Positions 43,637 to 52,535 of a stretch of DNA of 64,000 nucleotides are shown one piece after another (position 1 is the stretch's first letter; every line of letters starts with the position of its first letter). The notes under the pieces were generated by a model, which was not told the origin of the DNA, ran no database searches, and saw only the letters and a list, made by a program, of their open reading frames with translations. Location of the stretch: NCBI RefSeq assembly GCF_963678845.1, contig NZ_OY787466.1:372001-436000 (forward strand). Reading direction: 5' to 3'. The stretch comes from an uncultured Bacteroides sp. GTDB lineage: Bacteria; Bacteroidota; Bacteroidia; Bacteroidales; Bacteroidaceae. Made by a program: the position numbers and the translations under genes.

Positions 43637-45670
43637 ATGGTTATGTTGAAAAAAAATATCATTTCTATAGTTCTCATGTTATCAGCACTAGGGGTGATGG
43701 CTCAACCTTATGATGCTTCTCATATATCGGCTGCTATTGCTTTGAAAATTCCGGGAAATCCAGCAATTAATTATCCGCTGACAATGACTTCAAACAGTAA
43801 TAGTAGCTATAATTTAAAAATGGTTGCCAAAGAAAAGATTCCTGTTAGTGTTTTACAGCAAGTATCAGAACAAAATGGGATAAAGAAGATTAAGGTGCAA
43901 ATTACTGCTTTAGAGAATATTTATTTTAATTATTCTCAACAATTTGCAACAGACTCTCCTCACAATGACTGCCTGTTTTACATGCCTGGTTTTTGGTACA
44001 GACGCAACCTTCGTTCGCCGAAAGAAGCTCCTTCTTTTCATACTTCGGATAGCTGGACAGTACGTGAAGATCGTTTGAGTACACCTCTTACAGGGATATT
44101 TAATGAAAAGAGCGGGGAATATATTTCTGTTTTAAGAGTTGATTCATTTATAAACGAGGCTTTAATTACACACAAAGAAGGAGAGGTGATTCTTTCAGGT
44201 AAAACATCAATTGGTTTTACTGGTTTTGAGAACATAAATGGGATTGCATCTCTGTCTTTTGGTTATCCATACCAGGAAACTCCTAAAAGTTATATTAGAA
44301 AGTTAACGCTGGCTCCATCTATAAAATCTTTTCAATTTTTGAAAAAAGGGGAAAGTATTATAGTAACCTGGAACATAAAGCAAGGTAAGGCAGACGATTT
44401 TGCGGATTTTGTAAAACAGACATGGGAATATAGTTATGATACATATAAACCTATGGAAGTTAAGACCAACTATTCTGTAGATATGATGAAGCGGGTGATG
44501 AGCAACTTCTTTACCAGTAGTTTTGTGGGTGATAAACCTTTGAAATATTACTCTGGAGTAGGTTTGAGAACAGATGATTGTAAAAGTACTGGTTCTGCAG
44601 AAGTTGGCTTTGTTGGTAGAATTTTACTTAATGCATTCAATGCATTAGAGTATGGTAAACAACAAAATCGTAAAGAACTTCAGGATAATGCTTACGACAT
44701 TTTTGATAGTTATCTGAAGAATGGTTTCTCAGAAGCTGGCTTTTTTAAGGAATTTGTAGATTACAATACAAATTATGAAGAACAGGTTCATAGCATTCGT
44801 CGTCAGTCTGAAGGGATTTATGCGATGCTTCATTTTTTGCAATATGAAAAACAGAATGGACGGAAACACCCGGAATGGGAAAAACGCATAAAAGGGATGC
44901 TGGATATATTTCTTAAATTGCAAAAGAGTGATGGCAGTTTCCCGCGTAAATTTAAAGATGATTTGTTTGTTGTAGATAAGAGTGGTGGGAGTACGCCATC
45001 TGCAACGCTTCCTTTAGTAATGGGATACAAATTTTTTAAGAATAAACGTTATCTGGAGAGTGCTAAAAAATCTGCTGCTTATTTAGAAAATGAACTAATC
45101 TCAAAATCAGATTATTTTTCATCAACTTTAGATGCTAACTGTGAAGATAAGGAAGCATCATTATATGCAGCAACAGCGACTTATTATCTGGCATTAGTCA
45201 CTCAGGGAACAGAACGACAACATTATGCTTCATTGGCTAAGAAAGCAGCATATTTTGCTCTTTCCTGGTATTATGTGTGGGATGTACCCTTTGCTCAGGG
45301 GCAAATGTTAGGCGATATCGGTTTAAAAACCCGTGGATGGGGAAATGTTTCCGTAGAGAATAATCATATTGATGTTTTTGTTTTTGAATTTAATTCAGTG
45401 CTTAAATGGTTGGCAAGAGAATATAATGAATCTCGTTTTACTGATTTTTCTAAAGTGATAGAATCATCAATGAAGCAACTTTTACCTTATGAAGGAAATC
45501 TATGCGGTGTTGCAAAAGAAGGATATTATCCTGAAGTAGTGCAGCATACTAATTGGGACTACGGGCGAAATGGTAAGGGCTTTTATAATGATATTTTTGC
45601 TCCGGGATGGACAGTTGCTTCATTGTGGGAATTATTCTCTCCCGGACGTTCAGAAGCATATTTAAAATAA
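43637..45670 (+). CDS. Secreted (alpha/alpha)6-like protein, family not recognised
   Basis: 677 residues. The frame starts at 43637, and a second ATG at 43643 also begins a good signal peptide (MLKKNIISIVLMLSALGVMA). The N-terminal third is beta-rich with YMPGFWYRRNLRSPKEAPSF. The C-terminal two-thirds looks like an (alpha/alpha)6 toroid, with repeated helical pairs such as NAFNALEYGKQQNRKELQDN and LLHFLQYEKQNGR-like blocks. Acid/aromatic stretches include FFKEFVDYNTNYEEQVHSIR, SGGSTPSATLPLVMG, TLDANCEDKEASLYAATA, GWGNVSVENNHIDVFVFEF and HTNWDYGRNGKGFYNDIFAP. I cannot assign it to a numbered GH or PL family. Position in the arabinose-type operon suggests a secreted carbohydrate-active enzyme. 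Confidence 0.75.
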   Translation: MVMLKKNIISIVLMLSALGVMAQPYDASHISAAIALKIPGNPAINYPLTMTSNSNSSYNLKMVAKEKIPVSVLQQVSEQNGIKKIKVQITALENIYFNYSQQFATDSPHNDCLFYMPGFWYRRNLRSPKEAPSFHTSDSWTVREDRLSTPLTGIFNEKSGEYISVLRVDSFINEALITHKEGEVILSGKTSIGFTGFENINGIASLSFGYPYQETPKSYIRKLTLAPSIKSFQFLKKGESIIVTWNIKQGKADDFADFVKQTWEYSYDTYKPMEVKTNYSVDMMKRVMSNFFTSSFVGDKPLKYYSGVGLRTDDCKSTGSAEVGFVGRILLNAFNALEYGKQQNRKELQDNAYDIFDSYLKNGFSEAGFFKEFVDYNTNYEEQVHSIRRQSEGIYAMLHFLQYEKQNGRKHPEWEKRIKGMLDIFLKLQKSDGSFPRKFKDDLFVVDKSGGSTPSATLPLVMGYKFFKNKRYLESAKKSAAYLENELISKSDYFSSTLDANCEDKEASLYAATATYYLALVTQGTERQHYASLAKKAAYFALSWYYVWDVPFAQGQMLGDIGLKTRGWGNVSVENNHIDVFVFEFNSVLKWLAREYNESRFTDFSKVIESSMKQLLPYEGNLCGVAKEGYYPEVVQHTNWDYGRNGKGFYNDIFAPGWTVASLWELFSPGRSEAYLK

Positions 45671-45685
45671 AAGAAAGATTGTAAA

Positions 45686-46834
45686 ATGAAGAAATTAGGT
45701 TTTATATTAGGACTTGTTTTATTAATTGGTTGTTCTACTGCTAAGAATAATGCTGAGATAGTTTCGGCTTCTGACTTAAAACAAAGTAATTTTCAGACAT
45801 TAATCAATGGGAAGAAAACCTCTTTATTCATTCTGAAGAATAAGAATAAAATGGAGGTGTGCTTAACCAATTTTGGAGGACGCATTGTATCAATAATGGT
45901 ACCGGACAAAGATGGAAAGATGAGAGATGTTGTTTTGGGATTTGACTCTATTCAGGATTATATTAAGTACCCTACAGACTTTGGAGCAAGTATAGGTCGT
46001 TATGCTAATCGCATAAATAAAGGGAAGATTACAATTGATGGGGCGAATTACCAATTACCACAAAATAACTACGGACATTGTTTGCATGGGGGCTTTAAAG
46101 GTTTTCAGTATCAGGTCTATGATGCAAAGCAAATAAATGATCAGAAAGTAGAATTCAGTTATTTATCGAAGGATCTGGAACAAGGATTTCCAGGAAATCT
46201 GACTTGTAAAGTCACATTTTGCCTGACTGATGATAATGGCATTGATATACAATACGAAGCTAGTACAGATAAAAAGACGGTTGTGAACATGACAAATCAT
46301 TCCTATTTTAATCTGGATGGCGATCCTTCTTGTTTAAATACTGATTATTTATTGACTATTAATGCTGATTCATACACTCTGGTTGACAGTACATTTATGA
46401 CTACAGGGGAAATACTTCCGGTTGAGGGAACTGATATGGATTTTCGTATTCCTACAGCTGTTGGGGCAAGAATCAATGATTATAGTTTCAGGCAACTTAA
46501 AAACGGTAATGGTTATGATCATAACTGGGTATTAAATACTAAAGGAGATGTTACCAAAAAGTGTGCTTCACTTAAATCACCTAAGACAGGAATTGTTTTA
46601 GAGGTGTATACCAATGAACCCGGTATTCAGGTCTATACAGGTAACTTCCTTGATGGTAAAGTAGTAGGTAAAAAAGGAATTGCTTATAAACAACGTGCTG
46701 CCGTTTGCCTGGAAACACAAAAGTATCCTGATACACCCAATAAACCGAAATGGCCTTCTGCCATACTTAAACCGGAGAAAAATATTTCAGTCACTGTATA
46801 TTTAAATTCTCAGTTGACAAATAAGAATCCGTGA
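45686..46834 (+). CDS. galM: Aldose 1-epimerase (mutarotase) lipoprotein
   Basis: 382 residues with a lipobox (LLIGC). GalM motifs: CLTNFGGRIVSIMVPDKDG, GRYANRINKGK, HCLHGGFKGF, MTNHSYFNLDGD (catalytic His), DMDFRIPTAVG and NEPGIQVYTGN, ending with ETQKYPDTPNKP (catalytic-Glu region around AVCLETQ). It interconverts alpha and beta anomers of free aldoses such as galactose, glucose or arabinose. The lipoprotein signal places it in the periplasm, where it would speed handling of the sugars released by the GH43 and neighbours. It is the last gene of the operon, 15 bases after the previous one. Confidence 0.94.
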   Translation: MKKLGFILGLVLLIGCSTAKNNAEIVSASDLKQSNFQTLINGKKTSLFILKNKNKMEVCLTNFGGRIVSIMVPDKDGKMRDVVLGFDSIQDYIKYPTDFGASIGRYANRINKGKITIDGANYQLPQNNYGHCLHGGFKGFQYQVYDAKQINDQKVEFSYLSKDLEQGFPGNLTCKVTFCLTDDNGIDIQYEASTDKKTVVNMTNHSYFNLDGDPSCLNTDYLLTINADSYTLVDSTFMTTGEILPVEGTDMDFRIPTAVGARINDYSFRQLKNGNGYDHNWVLNTKGDVTKKCASLKSPKTGIVLEVYTNEPGIQVYTGNFLDGKVVGKKGIAYKQRAAVCLETQKYPDTPNKPKWPSAILKPEKNISVTVYLNSQLTNKNP

Positions 46835-46845
46835 TTGAAAAGAGA

Positions 46846-46933
46846 GAACCGTGACAGATGAAATAGCATCAGTCACGGTTCAACTGTTTTATATTAAGTA
46901 CTTTACACGTAAACGTGAGGGAGTGAGGGTAGG
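46846..46933. repeat. Hairpin/GTGAGGGTAG intergenic repeat, copy B
   Basis: A 15-bp inverted repeat with one mismatch (46846-46860 with 46867-46881) is followed by CAACTGTTTTATATT, a small hairpin (CACG TAAA CGTG) and AGGGAGTGAGGGTAGG. Order and flanking words match copy A at 34596-34711, but the stem sequences differ in a compensatory way. It lies between convergent genes and probably also ends transcription of the galM operon. Confidence 0.75.
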
Positions 46934-46961
46934 TTTGCATTTTTTCGTACCAATTACCAGA

Positions 46962-49007
46962 TTACCATATTTTTACGATCTGATTTTCTTCACGCCACAT
47001 TTTATCACCCTTCTTCACACCAAAGGCTTTATAGAATTCGGGCATGTTGGATAGCGGACCAAGGATTCTCCATTTTGCCGGAGCATGTACATCCGTTTTT
47101 ATCATGGTTTTCATGGTTTCGGGACGTATGTCTAGCATCCATCCAAGAGCATAACCAAGGAAAAAACGCTGGCTGGGGTTCAGCCCGGCAATCATTTCAT
47201 TGTTTTTGTATTGCTTAGTGTTCTTGAATGCCTGGAATCCCATAACAATTCCACCTAAGTCGGCAATGTTTTCGCCCTGAGTCAGTTCACCGTTCAGGTG
47301 CATCTTGTCAACAGCCTCGTAATCATTGAATTGTTTTACAATCATCTTGGTTTTACTTACAAACTTATCTTTGTCTTCTTTGGTCCACCAGTTGCTCAGG
47401 TTACCTTGCTCGTTGTATTTGCATCCCTGATCGTCGAACCCGTGAGTTATTTCGTGTCCGAAGGTGCATCCAATGATGGAGTAGAGTATGGCATCGTCGG
47501 CCATTTTACTTTCGTAACCGGGAACAATGATGTTGCAGCCGGGAATTACTATTTCATTGTTCGACGGATTGTAATACGCATTGTATGTTTGCGGGTACAT
47601 GCCCCATTCCTTGCGGTCAACCGGTTTGCCGTATTTGCTTATCATGTAGTTGAATTCCCATTTGTTGGCATTCATTACATTCTTTACGTATGATGAACGG
47701 TCAATGTTCATGGCACTCAGGTCTTTCCATTTATCAGGATAGCCCACTTTCATAATTACCGCATTGAGCTTTTTCAATGCTTTCTCTTTGGTAGGAGCAC
47801 TCATCCAGTCTAGTGCTTTGATACGTTGTGCAAAAACTCCTTTAATGGCGTTTCCTATCTCTTCCAGTTTCTCTTTGGTTCCTTTGGGCAGATACTCATT
47901 TACGTATACTTGGCCAATTAGTTCCCCTACAGCTCCGTTTGTCTGTCCCACCACGCGTTTCCATCTGGGTTTCGGCTCTTTTACTCCGTCAAGGGTAACA
48001 GAATAAAAGTTGAAGCTTTCCATATAGGTCTTGTCGTCTATGTAAACAGACAATCCGTTCAGCAAGTGAAACTTAAGATAGCTCTTCCAGTCGTTTACAG
48101 TATATTTCTTCATATAACCGTTCAGTGCGGTAAGGAATTCGGGCTGTCCCACCACTACGGTGTCTACCTTTGCCAGTCCTGCACTGCCAAGGAAAATTTT
48201 CCAGTCAATGTTTGGAGTCATAGCAGCTAGTTTGCCGGATGTTATCTTGTTATAGTTGGCCAACGGATCGCGGGTGTCTTCCATCTTTCGTGATGTTTTT
48301 GCAAGGGCTGTTTCCATTTCCATTAACTTGCTGGAAGCCAGTTTGGCTTTTGAACTATCGTATCCCATAATTCCGAACATATTGCCTGCGAAGGTGGCAA
48401 ACTTCTCACGGATTTTCTTTGAGTTGGCATCAGTGTCCAGATAGTAGCTCCGTTCCGGCAGGCTTAGTCCACCCTGAGTAATGTAAACCTGATATTTGCT
48501 GCTGTTCCTGTCGTCCTGAGTAACGTACATTCCAAATAGCGGAGATGCTGCCACTGTGTGAATATATGCTGCTTCCTTGATAATGCCATTCAGGTCTTTG
48601 ATATTATCTATCCGGGCAAAATCGCCTTTCAGGTCGCTGATTCCTTTTTTGTTCAGCGAAGTGCTGTCCATTCCCGAGAAATAGAAGTCGCCTATTTTCT
48701 GCTTGTTGCTTCCCTTAGGTGCATTCTGCAGGTCGGCAGCAGATTTGCATATCTTAAGTACTTGTGCATTGATGGTGTCTTGAATCACCTGAAATATTCC
48801 GTTGCTCTGCTCACTGGCAGCAATAGGGTTTTGTTTAAACCATTTGCCATTGGCAAACTGAAAAAAATCGTCTCCGGCTTTTACTGTGGAGTCGATGTGT
48901 GAAACAAGTGCGTCACCTTTCTCGGACGAGAATCGGCCTGGTTTGCACGATGTTGCCGTGGTTGCCATGGCCACGCAAATCAGGGCTCTGAATATTTCCT
49001 TTTTCAT
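46962..49007 (-). CDS. pepO: M13-family zinc metallopeptidase (PepO/neprilysin-like) lipoprotein
   Basis: 681 residues with a lipoprotein-type signal (TTATSCKPG). The M13 peptidase N domain is followed by the catalytic C domain: NAYYNPSNNEIVIPG, the zinc motif HEITHGFDDQG (His518, Glu519, His522) and ENIADLGGIVMGFQAF, which supplies the third zinc ligand. The C-terminus DVHAPAKWRILGPLSNMPEF, FYKAFGVKKGDKMWR and VKIW is typical of M13 enzymes. It should cut short peptides in the periplasm or at the cell surface. It is a single-gene unit facing galM, and the copy B repeat lies between their ends. Confidence 0.95.
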   Translation of the reverse strand: MKKEIFRALICVAMATTATSCKPGRFSSEKGDALVSHIDSTVKAGDDFFQFANGKWFKQNPIAASEQSNGIFQVIQDTINAQVLKICKSAADLQNAPKGSNKQKIGDFYFSGMDSTSLNKKGISDLKGDFARIDNIKDLNGIIKEAAYIHTVAASPLFGMYVTQDDRNSSKYQVYITQGGLSLPERSYYLDTDANSKKIREKFATFAGNMFGIMGYDSSKAKLASSKLMEMETALAKTSRKMEDTRDPLANYNKITSGKLAAMTPNIDWKIFLGSAGLAKVDTVVVGQPEFLTALNGYMKKYTVNDWKSYLKFHLLNGLSVYIDDKTYMESFNFYSVTLDGVKEPKPRWKRVVGQTNGAVGELIGQVYVNEYLPKGTKEKLEEIGNAIKGVFAQRIKALDWMSAPTKEKALKKLNAVIMKVGYPDKWKDLSAMNIDRSSYVKNVMNANKWEFNYMISKYGKPVDRKEWGMYPQTYNAYYNPSNNEIVIPGCNIIVPGYESKMADDAILYSIIGCTFGHEITHGFDDQGCKYNEQGNLSNWWTKEDKDKFVSKTKMIVKQFNDYEAVDKMHLNGELTQGENIADLGGIVMGFQAFKNTKQYKNNEMIAGLNPSQRFFLGYALGWMLDIRPETMKTMIKTDVHAPAKWRILGPLSNMPEFYKAFGVKKGDKMWREENQIVKIW

Positions 49008-49184
49008 ATAAATATTATTTTATTTGTTTCTATATGTCGTAAAAAGAATCGGTTTATTGCAATGCTTCCAATATAATTGACTGTGCATAACATTAAAAAA
49101 TTCTCTTAGTAGTGCAAAGGAATGATTTTATCTTAAAAAACATATAGTTCGTATAAAAATAAATTTTGGTAAAATAAAAGGATA

Positions 49185-49192
49185 TATCTTTG
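49185..49192 (+). promoter_or_regulatory. -7 box of the TonB-DUF4249-LytS-LytR operon
   Basis: TATCTTTG matches TAnnTTTG. A TTTTGG stretch about 17-20 bases upstream could serve as the -33 element. The ATG is at 49231. Confidence 0.5.
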
Positions 49193-49230
49193 CAGTCGAA
49201 TAAAACAAAGGTATAAAACTATTCTAAGCG

Positions 49231-51594
49231 ATGAATAATTATTTTTTTAAGGTAACATTGATGGCGTGTTTGGTGATCTCGGGTTCCGGAACTATTAGTG
49301 CGGAAAATGATCACACGTTGAAAGCGCCGGCTGCTTCGGAGAGTGCAAAACGGAAAACAGAGATTTCGGGGGTTATTAAGGATACGGAAACAGGAATGCC
49401 GTTATCGGGTGTCAACATCTATATAAAGGAACTGCGAACCGGGACATCAACAAACGACAACGGGGAATATCTGGTATCGCTTCCTCAGGGTGAATTTACT
49501 TTCAGGGTGTCTTGCGTAGGATACAAAACCAAGAGTGAACGCGTAAAAATGCCCTCTTCTTCTAAGGTGAACTTTAGCATGGAATCGGATACTAAACTGG
49601 ATGAGGTTGTGGTTTATGCCAATAAGAAGGATCAGAAAGTAACCAGTACCAACATGGGGGTGGAAAAGCTGAGCATTGGCGAGATAAGAAAGATGCCGGC
49701 ACTTATGGGTGAGGTGGACGTGATAAAGGCTATTCAGCTTTTACCAGGTGTTCAGGCTACCTCGGAAGGCGGATCGGGCTACAGTGTGCGTGGAGGATCG
49801 GCGGATCAGAATCTTATTCTTCTTGATAACGCCACGGTGTATAACGCTTCTCACATGTTCGGGTTCTTTTCTGTGTTCAACAATGATGTGGTGAACAATG
49901 TGGAGCTTTATAAAGGTGATCTTCCGATGAAGTACGGTGGACGCTTGTCTTCTTTACTTGATGTGCAGCTGAAGGATGACTATACAGGAAAGGTAAGAGG
50001 TACCGGTGGTATAGGTTTGATATCAAGCCGCCTGATGGTGGAAGGTGGATTGGGTAAGAAGACCTCGTGGATGGTTGGAGGCCGCAGAAGTTATGCAGAT
50101 CTTTTCCTGAAACTATCTTCCGACAAATCGCTGAATGAAAGCTCTATCTATTTTTATGATCTGAATGCCAAGATTACTCACCGGTTTTCTTCTAAAGACA
50201 AGCTATCATTGAATACGTATCTTGGTAAGGATAACTTCGGCTCTTCTGTTGGGCAGTTTGATTATGGTAATAGGGTGGCTTCTTTGACCTGGGGGCATGG
50301 TTTTAACGAGAACCTTTTTTCTAAGCTGAGCCTAAATACTACTAACTATCATTATACACTTCAGTCTAAAATGAGTGACTCGAAGGTGAAGTGGAAATCG
50401 GATATCACAGACATAACGTTAAGATGGGACTTTGATCATACTGTTTCAGATGCATTGAAGCTGACTTATGGTGCATCAAGTACTTATCATAATTTTAATC
50501 CGGGACTGATTACCCGTCCCGGTTATAATGATTACAAGATGCCTTTGTATCATGCGTTGGAGCATGGAGTATATGTTTCTGCTGAACAGAAACTGATTAA
50601 GAATATGACTGTGAAATACGGACTTCGATTGTCTGCTTTCCAAAATATGGGTAGTGTGACTTCTTACTCTTACGGTGCAGATCATAGCGTGAGCGACTCT
50701 GCTTACTACGGCTCAGGTAAGGTTTACCATACTTATTATGCACTTGAGCCAAGGGTGGGAGTGGTGTATAAACTAACAGAAGCTTCTTCTGTGAAAGCAA
50801 ACTACGCCCGCAACACTCAGTTTATTCAGCTGGCCAACAGTTCTTCATCGGGTTCTCCGCTCGACTTATGGTTTCCTTGTAGTCCTAACGTGAAACCTCA
50901 GAGGGTGGATATGGTGTCTACAGGATACTTTCATAACTTTAAAAAGAATGAATATGAAACATCGGTAGAGGTGTATTACAAGAAAATGAATAATGTGGTT
51001 GACTTTGCCGATCATGCTCAGTTGTTACTGAATTCAAAGCTTGAAGGTGAAATAAGGGTTGGTACAGGACAGGCTTATGGTGTAGAATTTATGGTGAGAA
51101 AGAATATCGGAAGACTAACCGGATTCATTAACTATACCTTATCTCGCTCGGAACGTACTATTCCGGAAATAAACAAGGGGAAAACTTATCTGTCTCCGTA
51201 TGACAAAACACACTGTGTGAACTTGTCTCTTTCCTATGAATTGTCTAAGAAATGGAATGTATCTGCCAACTGGGTTTATTCTACCGGTAATCCAACCACT
51301 TACCCAACCGGACGATTTGAGGTGAACGGTGAATATTTCCCTATCTATTCCGGAAGAAACGAATATCGCAGACCGGATTATCACAGGTTGGACCTGTCGG
51401 CCAATTATGTACCAAAACACAATCCGAAAAAGTTGTGGACGGGGGAATGGAATTTCTCTCTGTATAATGCTTATGGTCACAAGAATCCATGGATCATTAC
51501 GTACGATCAGAATACCCCTTCGGGAGTGCCGGATGCCAAGATGACTTATCTTTTCGGAGCTGTTCCTTCTATTACTTACAATTTTAAATTCTAA
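49231..51594 (+). CDS. TonB-dependent receptor with carboxypeptidase-like N-domain
   Basis: 787 residues with a signal peptide ending about residue 24 (ISAEN). A regulatory beta domain (ISGVIKDTETGMPLSGVNIY) is followed by a TonB plug with KAIQLLPGVQATSEGGSGYS and VRGGSADQNLILLDNATVYN, then a barrel ending SITYNFKF. It lacks the long SusC type of plug linker and is shorter than SusC, so it is not a SusC. The paired gene is a DUF4249 lipoprotein 5 bases downstream, followed by a LytS/LytTR pair. TonB receptors of this type with DUF4249 partners are common in Bacteroidetes and the ligand is not known; peptides, metals or cofactors are possible. Confidence 0.9.
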   Translation: MNNYFFKVTLMACLVISGSGTISAENDHTLKAPAASESAKRKTEISGVIKDTETGMPLSGVNIYIKELRTGTSTNDNGEYLVSLPQGEFTFRVSCVGYKTKSERVKMPSSSKVNFSMESDTKLDEVVVYANKKDQKVTSTNMGVEKLSIGEIRKMPALMGEVDVIKAIQLLPGVQATSEGGSGYSVRGGSADQNLILLDNATVYNASHMFGFFSVFNNDVVNNVELYKGDLPMKYGGRLSSLLDVQLKDDYTGKVRGTGGIGLISSRLMVEGGLGKKTSWMVGGRRSYADLFLKLSSDKSLNESSIYFYDLNAKITHRFSSKDKLSLNTYLGKDNFGSSVGQFDYGNRVASLTWGHGFNENLFSKLSLNTTNYHYTLQSKMSDSKVKWKSDITDITLRWDFDHTVSDALKLTYGASSTYHNFNPGLITRPGYNDYKMPLYHALEHGVYVSAEQKLIKNMTVKYGLRLSAFQNMGSVTSYSYGADHSVSDSAYYGSGKVYHTYYALEPRVGVVYKLTEASSVKANYARNTQFIQLANSSSSGSPLDLWFPCSPNVKPQRVDMVSTGYFHNFKKNEYETSVEVYYKKMNNVVDFADHAQLLLNSKLEGEIRVGTGQAYGVEFMVRKNIGRLTGFINYTLSRSERTIPEINKGKTYLSPYDKTHCVNLSLSYELSKKWNVSANWVYSTGNPTTYPTGRFEVNGEYFPIYSGRNEYRRPDYHRLDLSANYVPKHNPKKLWTGEWNFSLYNAYGHKNPWIITYDQNTPSGVPDAKMTYLFGAVPSITYNFKF

Positions 51595-51599
51595 AAGCA

Positions 51600-52535
51600 A
51601 TGTTACACAATAGATATTTTACAAGCATATCAAAATGCTATACTTACTTTTCGTATGTGTTCAGAGTGTTCTCTGTCTGCCTGCTGGTGATGTTTGCCAG
51701 TTGTACGGAGACTATTGATATTAATACGGATAATTCAAAGCCGGTGATTGTTATTTACGGTACTGTTACGGATGAATTGTCTTATCAGGAAGTGAGTGTG
51801 AGTAGTTCGGCCGGTTATTTTGATAATAAGGTTAATCCGAAGATTTCAGGAGCAAAGGTTACCATCACTTCGGGTAGTGATGTGTACTCTTTGAAAGAGG
51901 TGAGTGGAACTCCGGGATTGTATCGTACAACAACTAAGATGGCGGGTGCTCCCGGACGGACTTATAAACTGAAAGTGGAGGTGGATTACAACGACGACGG
52001 AGTAAACGAAGTATATGAGGCTACTGCTGATATGGAAGGAAAAGTTCCTCTCGATTCTATTAAAGTGGGACGGCAGCTGCTTTCGCAATACAATTATTTT
52101 CCGGTTAAGATCTATGCTCAGGATCCTTCAACAGATGATTATTACCTGTGCCGTTATGAAATAAATGACTCTGTATACAATAAAATAAGCCGGTATATAG
52201 TTTTTGATGATACAAGTTTGAACGGTCAGTATATTGATGGAATACCTGTAGGATACTTTCCTGATGTGAAAGATAAGAGCAAATATAGTGACAGTGATGT
52301 GAAAGAGATGACTTTTATGGCTGAGGGTGACTCGGTGAAGTTTCAGATGAGCCGGATAACCAAGGGATATTACAGGTTTCTGTTCCAATGTCAGCAGGAG
52401 AAGAATGGGGAAGATCCTTTCTTTGGCGGACCACTGAGCAACATTGATACGAATATATCAAACGGAGGTACAGGCTATTTTGCTGCTTTTGCTGTTTCAG
52501 AAGCGAAAGGAGTGGCTCCTAAACAAGACAAGTAA
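51600..52535 (+). CDS. DUF4249-family outer-membrane lipoprotein
   Basis: 311 residues with a lipobox (VMFASC; Cys about residue 39, so the first codons may not all be used). TETIDINTDNSKPVIVIYGT opens the DUF4249 fold, followed by SYQEVSVSSSAGYFDNKVNP, ISGAKVTITSGSDVYSL and GTPGLYRTTTKMAGAPGRTY. The family almost always follows a TonB receptor and probably acts as its surface partner, by analogy with SusD. Its stop overlaps the start of the kinase gene (TAATG), indicating translational coupling. Confidence 0.88.
   Translation: MLHNRYFTSISKCYTYFSYVFRVFSVCLLVMFASCTETIDINTDNSKPVIVIYGTVTDELSYQEVSVSSSAGYFDNKVNPKISGAKVTITSGSDVYSLKEVSGTPGLYRTTTKMAGAPGRTYKLKVEVDYNDDGVNEVYEATADMEGKVPLDSIKVGRQLLSQYNYFPVKIYAQDPSTDDYYLCRYEINDSVYNKISRYIVFDDTSLNGQYIDGIPVGYFPDVKDKSKYSDSDVKEMTFMAEGDSVKFQMSRITKGYYRFLFQCQQEKNGEDPFFGGPLSNIDTNISNGGTGYFAAFAVSEAKGVAPKQDK

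Noticed and set aside
46851..47054. 67-codon plus-strand open frame
   Set aside because: It lies over the copy B hairpin repeat and the 3' end of the M13 peptidase gene; its residues are translated repeat sequence.
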